Shown: positions 46,441-58,369 of the stretch, piece by piece
Layout: each line of letters opens with the position of its first letter
Numbering within the stretch: the stretch's first letter is position 1
Source: Pegoplata infirma
Lineage: Eukaryota; Arthropoda; Insecta; Diptera; Anthomyiidae
DNA: 64,000 nucleotides
Reading direction: 5' to 3'
NCBI GenBank assembly: GCA_963921195.1
Contig: OY992539.1
Location: forward strand, 212,416,035 to 212,480,034
Notes under the pieces: model-generated
What the model saw: only the letters and a program-made list of their open reading frames with translations
Databases searched by the model: none
Told to the model about the DNA's origin: nothing
Translations under genes and position numbers: made by a program

Positions 46441-47699
46441 ACTTTTTTCAAAAAAATAAAAAAGTGCTCTTATATAAAAAAAAAAATCAGTTTCTGAAGC
46501 AATTTTCGTTAAGTGCCAGTCTCAGAGTCTGTGACATTTTTAAAATAGAAAATTCGCAAATCCTGAATAAATTTTCTCAGAAAGAGTTTTAGATTTTCCT
46601 TTAAAAACGTCTCATTTAGTTACCAGTCTCAAAAAATTTTTAAATATAAAAATGATTATAAAAATAGTCCCTCTAATTTTAGGTGTAGCCGCCACTGATT
46701 CCCTTAAATCAAATTTTCATTTAATTTTATTTTTTTGTTTTCTTACAATAAACAATTTTGTTAAAGATCTTTTTTTTTGTACAATTCCCTAACTCCAGAA
46801 ATCTAAAAACAAAAAAAAAATACATTTACTACTTGGCACCACAAGTAGTTATAAGAAGCTAAAACAAACCTAAAGCTTCTTCTCAAAAAAACAAAAAATC
46901 TTTTTTATCTCTGAAAAATTGTTAAATGTTTACCAACATTTAGTTTAAAAGAGATGATGACCAACATTGTAGTTACAAAAGACCATGAATACGAAGAAAG
47001 AAAACTAAAGAAATGCTATAAAAGAAAATTCTAATGAACCAATTCCCACGAATAAAAGCGAACAAAATGCTGCTCAAACAACGACACAGACCACCAATTT
47101 GAAAGCAGGAGTAGCTTTACACCAAACCACAATCTACCGCATTTGTATATAGTTTTTTTTACAACGTCTTCTGCTAAGGAAATCTTAACAGCTACAGTGA
47201 AGGTGGTGTACAAGTGGCAGCAGCATTAGCAACAACAGGCTGCTTAACAACTTTCAAAGTTTTTTATATATTATTTTTTTATTTGGATTTTTCCATTTAA
47301 TGTTTTTTAAGTCTGCTTACAGGCGAGACATTTTTAAATTGTTTATTTGATTTTTCACAAAAAAAAAAAATAGTAAAGAAAACAGTTGTTTCAACTTATG
47401 CTCTACAGGAGTTTAGTTTTTCTAGGAGTTTCTTTCTTTTAATGTCTGTTACAATTTTTTCATTTCATTTTCATTAGATTTTATGGGATTTATTTTTGGT
47501 TTCTAATGTTGCATGCAGGAAAAATTCTCGTATTAAATTTAAGCCTTGAAAGGTTATAGTTGAGAAAGTGAAATTAGGACTTTTGTAACACGTTTGTGTC
47601 AATCTAAGAAATCTAAATTGATCTACATAAAATTATCATGATATATAAAAGGAGGAATAAAATAATTCTGGGTAAAATGCTGTAGTAAAAGGAAAAAAG
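46441..47699. other. Non-coding stretch
   Basis: Weak 37-bp-satellite relatives at 46490-46640 (CCAGTCTCAGAGTCTGTGAC), otherwise AT-rich with no gene recognised. The 60-codon frame at 47031-47213 lies in slightly less AT-rich sequence but shows no known domain. Confidence 0.5.
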
Positions 47700-48235
47700 G
47701 TAAAATTTTTTTAAAAGGTACTTTTTTATAAAAAGTACTTTTTTATGAAAGGTCGTTTTTTCTAAAAATTACTTTTTTATAAAAGGTACTTTTTTATAAA
47801 AGGTACTTTTTTATAAAAGGTACTTTTTTACAAAAGGTACTTTTTTATAAAACGTACTTTTTTATAAAAGGTACTTTTTTAAAAACTTTTTAAAAAAAAA
47901 TCTTTCTTAAAACTTGTTTATAAAATGTACTTTTTTTAAAACTTTTTTATAAAATGTACTTTTTTAGAAGGTTCTTTTTAATAAAATGTACATTTTATTG
48001 AAGATACTTTTATATAAAATGTACCTTTTTATTAAGTGTACTTCCTACAAAATGTATTTTTTACGAAATTTTTTATAAAATGTACTTTTTTTAAAAAATA
48101 AACTTTTTATATAAATAAAATGTACATTTATAAGGTACTTTTTTCATAAGAGATTTTTTTTTACATAAGCAAACAGTCTTCATACTTATTTATAAAAAAC
48201 ATTTTTAAAAGTAACTTTTTATAAGGAATGTTTTT
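47700..48235. repeat. 17-bp satellite, direct orientation, decaying rightwards
   Basis: Regular TTATAAAAGGTACTTTT units at 47715-47890, then increasingly deleted forms (AAAATGTACTTTTTT). It ends next to a lone 37-bp-satellite relative (GGAAAAATGTCTCAGAATCT, 48247). Confidence 0.88.
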
Positions 48236-48299
48236 AAAAAAGTTAATGGAAAAATGTCTCAGAATCTACGAATTTTTCCTCTTTTTTATATACACTTTT

Positions 48300-49675
48300 T
48301 AAAAATAAAATGCACTTTATGAAAATGCACCTTTAATAAAGTACTTTTTATAAAAAGTACTTTTATAAATAAAGAACTTTATACACCTTTTAAAAAGGTT
48401 CCTTTTATAAAAAAGTACCTTTTATAAAAAAGTACCTTTTATAAAAAAGTACCTTTTATAAGTACCTTTTATAAAAAAGTACATTTAAAAAAAAAGACCC
48501 CTTATAAAAAAGTACCTTTAATGAAAAAGCACCTTTTATAAAAAATGACAGGTAAAAGGTATTTTATAAAAAGTACAGTCTATATAAACGTACATTTTAT
48601 AAAAAAGATTAATAAAAATAACCTTTTATAAAGCAGTACCATTTATAAAAAGGCACCTTTTATAAAAAAGTACCTTTTATAAAAAAGTACCATTTATAAA
48701 AAAGTATATTTTTTAAAAAAGTACCTTAAAAATGACACCTTTAAAAAAAATACATTTTATAAAAAAAGTAACATTTATAACAAAGTGACTTTTATAAAAA
48801 AGTACTATTTATAAAAAAGTGCCTTTTCTAAAAAATACCTTTTATGAAAAAACACCTTTTATAAAAAATTACCTTTATAAAGAAATACCTTTTATTAAAA
48901 TTACCTTTTATAAAACAGTACCTTTTACAAAACAGTACCTTTTATAAAAAAAAATAGTACCTAAAAAAGTACCTTTTAAAATAAGTACCTTTTATAAAAA
49001 GTACCTTTTATAAAAAAGTTCCTATTAAAAAAAGTACCTTTTATAAAAAAGTACCTTTTATAAAAAAAGTACCTTTTATAAAAAAGTACCTTTTATAAAA
49101 AAGTATCTTTTATAAAAAAGTATCTTTTATAAAAAAGTGCCTTTTACCATTTACCATTTATCAATAAGTTCATTTTATAAAAACTTATCTTTCATAAAAA
49201 ACCTTTTATAAAAAAATTACCATTTATAAAAAGTACCTTGTGTAAATCAGTACCTTTTATTAAAAAATACTTTTAAAAAAAAGCATTAAAAAAAATTACC
49301 TTTTATGAAAAAGTAGCTTTTAAATTATTTACCTTTTTTAAAAAAGTACCTTTTATAAAAAAGTACCTTTTATAAAAAAGTACCTTTTATAAAAAAGTAC
49401 CTTTTATAAAAAAAGTACCTTTTATAAAAAAGTACCTTTTATAAAAAAGTACCTTTTATAAAAAAGTACCTTTTTTAAAAAAGTACCTTTTATAAAAAAG
49501 TACCTTTTATAAAAAAGTACCTTTTATTAAAAAGTACCTTTTATAAAAAAGTACCTTTTATAAAAAAGTACCTTTTATAAAAAAGTACCTTTTATAAAAA
49601 AGTACCTTTTATAAAAAAGTACCTTTTATAAAAAAGTACCTTTTATAAAAAAGTACCTTTTTTTTAAAAAAAGTA
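48300..49675. repeat. 17-bp satellite, inverted orientation
   Basis: Units of AAAAAAGTACCTTTTAT, the inverse of the arrays at 41.9-48.2 kb. Diverged at 48300-49310 and nearly perfect at 49330-49660. With the direct array on its left it forms a large inverted repeat. Confidence 0.92.
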
Positions 49676-50228
49676 CCTGATGGTTTTATTAGAAAAAGCT
49701 ATCATTATTATGTGTTAATTTTGTTGTTTTCTTATCTCTTTCCATTGGTTTTAAGAATAAATAAACAAAAGACTTAAGACACATACTTGTCACAGACTAC
49801 AAAATTTTCTTAATTTTGACCAATTTGCCAGCAAATCATTAATCTCAATTTGTAAAGCATTACAATAAACATAATTATTTAATAATTTTCTTTATATATT
49901 AACCTTAACCTTGACTTAGAAAAACGCTATTAAACAGGAAAAGTGCTTGAAAACAATAAAATTATAAAAAAAATAAACTCAAAATATGTAACGAAAATTC
50001 GTTACGCCTGTTTAAAGAAAGTTCAGACATATAAGCAACAAAAAAAACAAGCATAACACATTAGACAAATTAAACATACTTTAAACAAAATATATATATT
50101 TTCTACGTCTTGCTGGATATAATAGTTTAAAAAGTCAAGCAAGTGGAAATAAATGTTTTGAACTTGAAATGAAATTGAAAGCGTTATAATTACAAATTAG
50201 AGTAAATATTAAACAAAAAAAATGAAAA
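49676..50228. other. AT-rich non-coding stretch with one CTTAAG motif copy
   Basis: A single direct copy of the dispersed motif, AAAGACTTAAGACACATA, at 49769, followed by CTTGTCACAGACTACAAAAT, which resembles the 5250-5300 unit. No coding region. Confidence 0.6.
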
Positions 50229-51396
50229 ACAAGTAGAAAAATTAAATTCGACTTAATCGAATCTATGAATACCCTCCACAATGTTATCTAATAGTAATTT
50301 TCTAAAAAAAATTCCAAAAACTTGCATTACAAATTTTTTATTAGAAATATGTATATTATTTTGAGTCAAACTTTCTTTTAATCAATCAAATTTTTTTGAG
50401 TGTAAAATTTTTTTGACTGTCAACATTTTTTTGAGTCTGCCATTTCATTAAAAAAAAAAATAATAATGTGTACATTTGTTTTTTGAGTGTAACATTTTTT
50501 TCAGTGTAACATTTTTTTTGAGTGTAAATATTTTTTTAGTGTACAATTTCTTTGAGTAACAAATTACTTTGTAAAATATTTTTGATGTTTTATACCTATA
50601 TGTAATACAAAAAAAAACTATTTCACATATTTTCCACTTTTTATATTACTATCCTCTTCTTTAAAAACAAATTAACATTCAATCATACACATACTTTATT
50701 TGATTTTTTCCCGTTACATACAGTTACACTAACAATAACAAAACAATAACAAATATTTACTTGTCTAACAACTAAACTGCACCCCACGACAAGAAAACAA
50801 ACAACAACAAGTTTTACAAATCTGGTATTTCACCATTCCCTTAAAACTTGTTTAACGAGTTTTCAACAGTTTAAGGTGAAACAAATCTGAAATTCAGTGC
50901 TTTGCTTATAACTTTTGAACCACTGAACCGATTTTGCTGAAAACCAAACAGCCTTGGGGAACGACAAATATATATGCTAAGCTTCAGCCCCCTCAGAATT
51001 GTCTTTCGAAAGTTATAGTGGTTTTAATCTTGTAAATTCGAAAAATACCCTTGCCAAAATTTACTATTTTGCTCATAACTTTTGAACCACTGGACCGATT
51101 TCGCTGGATTGCAATACCAACCTGACCCGGTAAATGTAGAACATATATGTCAAACTTCAGGAGCCTCCGTAAAGTCTTTCAAAAGTTAGCGTGTTTTCAA
51201 CGGACAGACAGACAGACAGACGGACGGACGGACGGACGGACGGACGGACGGACGGACGGACATCGCTAGATCGACTTAAAATCGATCAAGGATCATGAAT
51301 ATATATACTTTATGGGGTCCTAGACCAATATTTCGATGTGTTACAAACGGAATGACAAACTTATATATACCCTCTATCACTAGAGTGGAGGGTATA
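50229..51396 (+). mobile_element. Uninterrupted mini-me-like element (reference copy)
   Basis: ACAAGTAGAAAAATTAAATT, GAATACCCTCCACAATG, a zone of TTTTTGAGTGTAAAATTTTT short repeats (50395-50560), two copies of an ACTTTTGAACCACTG-GACCGATTTCGCTG block ~165 bp apart, a (GACA/GACG)n run at 51207-51262, TCGCTAGATCGACTTAAAAT, ATATATATACTTTATGGGGT and CTATCACTAGAGTGGAGGGT then ATA. 1168 bp. It is the only copy here with both ends and no foreign insertion, so it is the best guide to the others. Non-coding. Confidence 0.85.
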
Positions 51397-51770
51397 AAAA
51401 AAGATTTATGAGGGGAAGATTAGACAAATGAGAAAGAAAAAAAAATCAGATACAAAAAGCGTTAATTTGAAAATAATGTGCTACAATCATAAATAGATTT
51501 TGATGTGTTTAAATAAAGTAAAGCAAGTATAAAAAAATAAAGTACAAACTATACACAAAGCACATATAAATTTTAAACCGCAGAAAAAAAATTACTTTAA
51601 TTATATACCACCCACATTAAACAATAATAATACAAATTATAATATAAACTACGTAGCTAGATTAGGATGGAACTTATATTAAGTAAGATAAATTTTAAGA
51701 AAAATATCTTTGACATGATAAAAAGAACTTCTAAGAGAAAAAAAATCTGGAAATTTTTTTTACAAATATT
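51397..51770. other. AT-rich non-coding stretch
   Basis: No feature recognised. Confidence 0.5.
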
Positions 51771-52140
51771 TTAAAAAAAATTTAAATCATGGGTAAAAGG
51801 TTCCAGGTTTGATTCTACATCCAGCTAAAATTTTGAAGTAGACACAATAAGCTGCATTGCGATATTAACAACTATTAGGTCCTAGGTTCGATTCTCGACT
51901 CAGTAATGAAAAAACAATGATATTCTCTATAAAGTTCCGGGTTTGGTTCTAGACCCAGCTATGACATATCCTTAATATATAAAAATTTGAAGTTGACACA
52001 ATTAGCTGCATTCTGAGCTAAACAACTAGAAGGTTCTAGGTTTGATTCTCAACTCGACTAAGAAAAGAAAACGATATATTCGGCCTTAACAACTCGTAAG
52101 AAAACGATATATTCGGCCCTAACAACTCGTAAGAGAAGTT
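51771..52140 (+). repeat. Tandemly repeated tRNA-like (B-box-like) modules
   Basis: Four modules carry RNA polymerase III B-box-like words: AGGTTTGATTCTACATCC (51807), AGGTTCGATTCTCGACTC (51884), GGGTTTGGTTCTAGACCC (51938) and AGGTTTGATTCTCAACTC (52039). They are separated by repeated TTTGAAGTAGACACAATAAG and GCTGCATTGCG / GCTGCATTCTG sequence. A 35-bp direct duplication with ACGATATATTCGGCC lies at 52069-52132. No cloverleaf with seven-base acceptor stem was found, so these are SINE-like or decayed tRNA-derived sequences at best. Confidence 0.5.
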
Positions 52141-53303
52141 GATAAGGAGTCGGGAAATATTTTTTATACAAATGTAGGATAACAGTAGGTTTTACATTCA
52201 TGGTGTCTTTACTTTGTCATTATCAAACTTAAAAATTAAAACCAAATTTTTTAAAATTTCTACCCTCCCTAATATTTAATCTTAGCACAAATATAGAAGT
52301 TGTACTTTATTGCATCATATTTAGTTTTGTATGTATGTATTTGAAAATTTAAATGATTTGTAGATTTTTTTTGTTAGTTTGTTTAGTATTGTTACTTGAT
52401 GGTTTTAGAGTTTGAAATTTTTCTTAAAGGGATTTATGCTCTGTTTAAAAATTCATTTTGTTAAGAATAAAATTTTGTAGAGTTTGTTTTTTTTTTTTTT
52501 TGTTAGTTTGATGATCCATTGTTAAGAAAAATAAAAAACTTAACAATTTTATTCTGTGAACACAATGCGTATTAAAAAAATCGTTGTTTTGTTGCACTTC
52601 AAAATAATTGTTATTGTATTATAGAACTATTTTAAAAGTTTTTTTTTTGTTTATATAATTGTTTGAATATTCTTTATTTTTTTAAGTTTTTTTTTTGTTT
52701 CTTATATTGTTTGTAGTATTACTGCATTTGGTTGTTGAACTATTAAATCACTCATGTGTAAGATTTTTGTCAAGGTTAAAGTTTAAGCAACTTCTTTACT
52801 ATTTTTTTTTTCTAACATAATTTATATTGCCAACAATGTTAAACAAACGTAATACTAGTTTTGTTTTAGTATTTTTTTTTTTTTTAAGTTTAAGTAGTAT
52901 TGTTTGATTTTGAGTAAGTTTTTTTTTATGAATTAACTTCTAAATTTGTTTAAAACTAAATACATAATTTGTTAAATATGTATTTTTTTTAAGTTGTATT
53001 ATATGTGGGTTGTAATGATGGATAATGATTACAAACTTAAGTAGAATGATATGCAAATGGAGCTTTTTATTTGAAACGTACCCCAAAAAAATATTTGGTG
53101 TTGGATCAAAGTCAAACTTACTGAGCTTATTGCACTAAATGGAACTAACAAATCGTGGAAAAATAATTTAGTTTTTCGGAAAAATGGACGAGATCGGCGT
53201 GGTCAAACATGGTCAAATTGAACACTGTTTACATGACATTTTCTACAGAAACTAAACAAATTTTTTATATTCGAAACGTATCTGTTTTATAGAATTTTGT
53301 ATA
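52141..53303. other. AT-rich non-coding stretch
   Basis: Homopolymer-rich. A somewhat less AT-rich part at 53060-53230 has no recognisable coding signal. Confidence 0.5.
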
Positions 53304-53512
53304 CACACAGAAATTTTTTTTTCCATGACCGATTTTCATAGTATTTATGAACAAATTCATACCATTTATTAATTTTTCATAATATTTATAAACTTTTTCA
53401 TAGTATTTATGAAAAATGTTAAAAATTCTTAAATTTCACATATTATGATTTATAAATAAATTTTTTCATAAATACTATGAAAATCGTTCATGGAAAAAAA
53501 AAAATTTGTGTG
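53304..53512. mobile_element. MITE, ends CACACAGAAATTTT, TA target duplication
   Basis: CACACAGAAATTTTTTTTTC then CATGACCGATTTTCATAGTA pairs with TACTATGAAAATCGTTCATG then GAAAAAAAAAAATTTGTGTG. TA flanks at 53302-53303 and 53513-53514. The centre repeats TTCATARTATTTATGAA words, so almost the whole 209 bp can fold into a hairpin. Confidence 0.85.
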
Positions 53513-53639
53513 TAGGCTATGTATTGACATTATATGTTTTTGGACAAAATTCAGAACTAAACTTGAATTTCCCAAATTTAACCCTAAAACCGACGTAGAC
53601 AAATACACCACTTTTAATTTATTTTTAAAAAGTTTTAAA

Positions 53640-56342
53640 ATGAAAGTTCTTTAAATTCTCAAAATGTAACAAAATGTAAAAGTACTTCTAAAAAAAGTAC
53701 CAAATGCTCATCTCCATCATTTTGAGCATTATAGCCCGATGTGGACTAATGCATCTTCTACGATTCACCTCAAGTAACACAATATTTTGTAAATGTTTTG
53801 AAATACTACTTTTATATAAAAAAGTACCAAAATATAACTTTTTCGTAAAAGGTACCAAAACAGATAGTTTTAAAAAAATGTTGTTTAAAAAGTACAAAGA
53901 AAGTACTTTTTTATAAAAGGTACCAAAAGGATGCTTTTAATTAAAAGAACCAAAACAGTTCATTGTTGTAAAAAAAGGACCATTTGCCTCACAATCTGAG
54001 ACTGAGGCCATTTCCGTTAAAAGTTCCAAAACAGATAGTTTAAAAAAAATTGTTAAAAAAGTACAAAGAAAGGACTTTTTTCATAAAATGTACCAACATA
54101 ATGTTTTTTTAATCAAAAGTTCCAAAACAGTTCTTTGTTATAAAAAAGGGACCAATTGCCTCACAATCTCACACTTTTTCTATATATATTTATATTTCAA
54201 TAAAAATAGGTACTAAAAAATTATTTAAATAAATAGTACCAAAAAAGTACATATAAAAAAACAACCAAAATGCTATTTCGTAAAAAGTACCAAATTTTTC
54301 ATGTTAACTAAATTTTTATAAAGCTAAAAAGACAGAACTTGTGTTAACCAAAATGGTAAATTTTTATTAAAAGTCATAAAATAGTACTTTGATATAAATA
54401 GTACCAAATGTCTTTAAATTTGAGACCTTTTCTATATGGAAATACATTTGAACAAAATTTTTACTAAAACGGTACTTCTTTATGAATAGTACAAGAAAGT
54501 ACATATTAACAAAATAACCAAAACACTTGTTCATTAAAACTTTAAAATAGTTCGTTTTAAAAAAATTTTAATAAAAGGTGAATATTCTCAACATATAAAA
54601 AGATAGAACATTTAATCTAAAATTTCACAAAGTGGTACTTTCTTCATCATCAGTACCAAAATAGTACTTTGTTGTAAAAAGCAACGAAATAGTACTTTGT
54701 TATAAAAAGTAGAAAGAATCTGATTTCTTTTCTATACGAAATTACAGTTATATAAATGATTCATAATTTTGGAAATATGTACTAAAATATTTATTATTTT
54801 TTAAAGTACCAATTTTGTTGAAATAAAATTTTGATAAAAAGTACAAAGAAAGTATTTTTTTAATAAAATATACCAAAGTTATATTTTTTTATAAAAAGTA
54901 CCAAAATTGTACATTGGTAAAAAAAATTAAAAGTACCAAACCTAAGAATTTTTCAGTACATAAATATATTTAAATAAAAGTATGCTCCTAAAAAGTACTT
55001 TTTAGTAGTACCAAAAAAAGTACATATTAAAAAGAACTAAAATACTCTTTCGTAAAAAGTTCTAAATTGTGCGTTTTAACAAAATTATTATAAAAACTAA
55101 AAAGATCCAACTTTTATTTGTATCAAAACTACTATAATAGTACTTTGATAAAAAGTACCAAATGTATTATAATCTTGGACCTTTTCTTTACGAAAATACA
55201 TTTTAATTAAAGTTTGTATTAAAAAAGTACTTCCTAATAAATAGTTTCAAAAACTTACGTATAAAAAAGAACGAAAAAAATATTTCGTTGTAATTACCAA
55301 ATAGTTTGTTAAAAAAATAACCTTTAAAAAACGTAAAGATATAGCCTTTTATTTAAAATTTACCACAACAGTACTTTGTTATAAAAAGTACCAAATGTCT
55401 TAGAATCTGAGGTCTTTTCTATAAGATAATACATTTAAATAAATGTTTTATAGTTTTGGAAATTCTTCTTTTAATTAAAAGTGTACCATAATAGTACAAT
55501 TTCTTTAAGTACCAAAATAGATTGTTTTAATAAAATTTTGATAAAAGTATAAAAATAGTACTTTTTAATAAAATCTACCAAAACTTTAATTTTATTATCG
55601 TACTAAAACAGTTTTTTGTTTTTTTTTTTCTGAAAGTTTTTCTGCACGAAAATATATTCAAGTAAAAGTACCAAAATAGTACTTTTATATAAATAGTACC
55701 AAAAAGTACCAAATTAGTACACTTTTAAAAAGTATCAAAATACTATTTTAAAATAAAAAAATTTACCAAAACAGTTCTATTTCGCAAAAAATTCCAAAAT
55801 ATAACTTTTTTATAAAAATGTACTTAAATATTACTTTCTTATAAAAAGTACCAAATAATCCAGAATCCATACAGAAAAATGTCTTAGAATCTGAGATATA
55901 TTTTCTATATACTTAAGAAAAGGTAAAATAATGATATCTCGGAGGCTTAAGCACAGTTTCTGTAGAAAATGTCTCAAAATCTGAAACATTTTTGGTAAAT
56001 ATTTAATAAAATGTACCAAAATTTGATTTCAAAAGTACCAAAAGACAAAAGTACCAAATCGGAGACTTTTTATACGGAAAAGTATTTAAATAAAAGCATG
56101 TACCACAAAAGTACTTTTTTATAAATAGTACCAAAAAAGTAAGTATTTAAAAAAGGAACGTAATATTTTATTATTGAAAAGAAAGAACCTGTCAGGTAAA
56201 ATTTAATAAACTGGTACTTTCTTCTTCAAAAGTGCCTATGGTCTCAGAATTCAAGATATTTTCTTGACGAAAATATATTTCAATAAAAGTATGTACCAAA
56301 AAAGTACTTTTTAATTAATAGTACCAGAATAGTACAATTTAA
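53640..56342. repeat. Old, strongly decayed AAAGTACC repeat region
   Basis: AAAAGTACCAAAATAGTACT-type units recur irregularly for 2.7 kb, with blocks resembling each other at ~230-330 bp spacing (for example ATAAAAAGTACCAAATGTCT with GAATCTGAGACCTTTTCTAT at 54390, 55390 and 55860). Words of the 37-bp satellite are mixed in. Likely the remains of a higher-order repeat that combined both satellites. No coding region. Confidence 0.75.
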
Positions 56343-57978
56343 ACAAGTAGAAAAGTTAAATTCGACTTGGCCGAATACCCTTCACAATGTCCTTTTTAAG
56401 TGATGGTAAATTTTCTTACGTGAAAAAAATTACGTTTTTGATTAGAAATATTTTATTTTGTGTAAAAAAACTTTTTTTAAAGTAATTTTTGAAAAAAAAA
56501 AAATAATTTACTAAATTTTTTTTTGAGTGTAAAATTTTTTTCGAGTGTAAAATTTTTTTCGAGAGTATTTTTTTTTAGTGTAAAAATATTTTTGAGTGAC
56601 AAAATTACGTTGTAAAATATTTTTGTGAGTTACTAATGTTTTTAAAACATGTTTAACGGGGTTTCGACACGTGAACTTAAGGTAAAACTAATCTGAAATT
56701 CACGGTTTTGCTAATAACTTTTGAACCCCTAAAACGATTTGGCAGAAATTCAATACGAACCAGGCTAGAGGAACGACAAAAATATATGGCAAGCTTCAGC
56801 ATCCTCGGATTTGACTTTCGAAAGTTAGCGTGGTTTTTATCTCATAATCACGAAAAACCCTTGCCGAAATTCTGTCTTTTGCTCATAACTTTTGAACCAC
56901 TGGACCGATTTCGCTGGATTTCAATACCAACCTGACCAGGTAAATGCCCAACATATATGCCAAATTTCAGGAGCCTCCGTAAAGTCTTTCAAAAGTTAGC
57001 GTGTTTTCAACAGACAGACAGACGGACGGACGGACATCGTTAGATCGTCTTAAAATCGATCGAGGATCATGAATATATGTACTTTATGGGTTCATAGACC
57101 AATATTTCGAGGTGTTACAACTTTTGAAACCCATGTCTTCCGATCGGGATGAAATTTGCTTCAAGGTTAGTCCTATTGGATAGTAGTTCAGACACAATTT
57201 TTTAACGAGATCGGTCAAGGACTCTCTGAGTTGGAGGGGGTCGAAATTTGACATTTTGGCCAAAGAGGTGTTTATTCTCATCCATGTTGCTTCTTACCTA
57301 TTAGTTTTAGCAAAATTTGTCCCAAATAGTTAAGATAGCTATTTCTTCCTTCTTTCGAAAAAAAAAAAATGCAAAAAAAATAATAAAAATTTTTTTTTGA
57401 TTATTTTTCTTAAAAATTCAAAACTTTTTTGACTTTTTCCTCAAATCGGGCCCTTTTTTTTTTGTTTATACAAAAGAAAGCTTAGGTGATTTCCTTTAAG
57501 AGCTATGGGGTCGCTTAGTGGGATTTTTTTCATAGATATCCCACTCGCATCCCACTAAGCGACCCCATAGCTCTTAAAGGAAATCACCTAAGCTTTCTTT
57601 TGAATAAAAAAAAAACAAAGGGCCCAATTTGAGGAAAAAGTCAAAAAAGTTTTGAATTTTTAAGAAAAATAATCAAAAAAAAAATTTTTTATAATTTTTT
57701 TTCGAAAGACTGAAGAAATATCTATCTAAACTATTTGGGACATATTTTGCTAAAAATAATAGGTAAGAAGTTACATGGATGAGAATATACACCTCTTTGG
57801 CCAAAATGTCAAATTTCGACCCCTCTAACTCAGAGAGTTCTTGACCGATCTCGTTGAAAAATTGTTTCTGAAATACTATCCAATAGGATAGTAGCATCCC
57901 GATCGGAAAACATCAGTTGTGTCAGTTGACACAAAAACCCCCTTATATATACCCTCTATCACTAGAGTGGAGGGTATA
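56343..57978 (+). mobile_element. mini-me-like element split by a fold-back insertion
   Basis: Starts ACAAGTAGAAAAGTTAAATT with CGACTTGGCCGAATACCC. It has GAGTGTAAAATTTTTTTCGA short repeats, the duplicated ACTTTTGAACC block, GACAGACGGACGGACGGACA at 57010 and TTTATGGGTTCATAGACCAA. It ends TACCCTCTATCACTAGAGTG then GAGGGTATA. The interruption comes after GAGGTGTTACAA (57118) and the end resumes at ~57945. It is inserted in the decayed AAAGTACC region, which continues at 57980. Confidence 0.82.
57128..57908. mobile_element. Fold-back element with 43-bp perfect inner stem
   Basis: The outer arms share TCTTCCGATCGGGATG and its inverse CATCCCGATCGGAAAA, and pair along ~400 bp (ACGAGATCGGTCAAGGACTC, GAGGTGTTTATTCTCATCCA and their inverses). 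The inner stem 57481-57523 / 57550-57592 is a perfect 43-bp match around a 26-base loop. Non-coding. Frames at 57084-57281 and 57673-57897 lie in the two arms and are mirror products of the palindrome. Confidence 0.85.
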
Positions 57979-58200
57979 AAAAGTATCAAAATATTCCATT
58001 TTCATAAAAAGTACCAAAATATAACTTTTTGTTTATCAACATTACAAATTACTATAGGAAAAGTGTCACAGAATCTAAGACTTTCTTTTCTATATGAAAA
58101 ATGTCTCAAAATATGACGCGCCTTTTCCCTAGAAAAAATATCAAAATTTCAGACATATTTTTCTATGGGAAACATATTTCAGAATCAAAAGCTTTTTCTA
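57979..58200. repeat. Decayed AAAGTACC / 37-bp-type repeats
   Basis: AAAAGTACCAAAATATAACT (58006), GAAAAATGTCTCAAAATATG (58096) and CATATTTCAGAATC-type words continue the region seen before the mini-me insertion. Confidence 0.7.
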
Positions 58201-58369
58201 TGATAGGCAACAAACTTGTTTACATAAAATAGTAAAAATATTCCATTATTCCCAATTTAGCTTCAAACTAAAATAATTAATAATAATTCACAATTTTACC
58301 TTGATTATTTAAAAACTTCCTTTCGGGTCACTTGGTTAATTAAGGATTTCTAATAAGTTGATATGGAAT

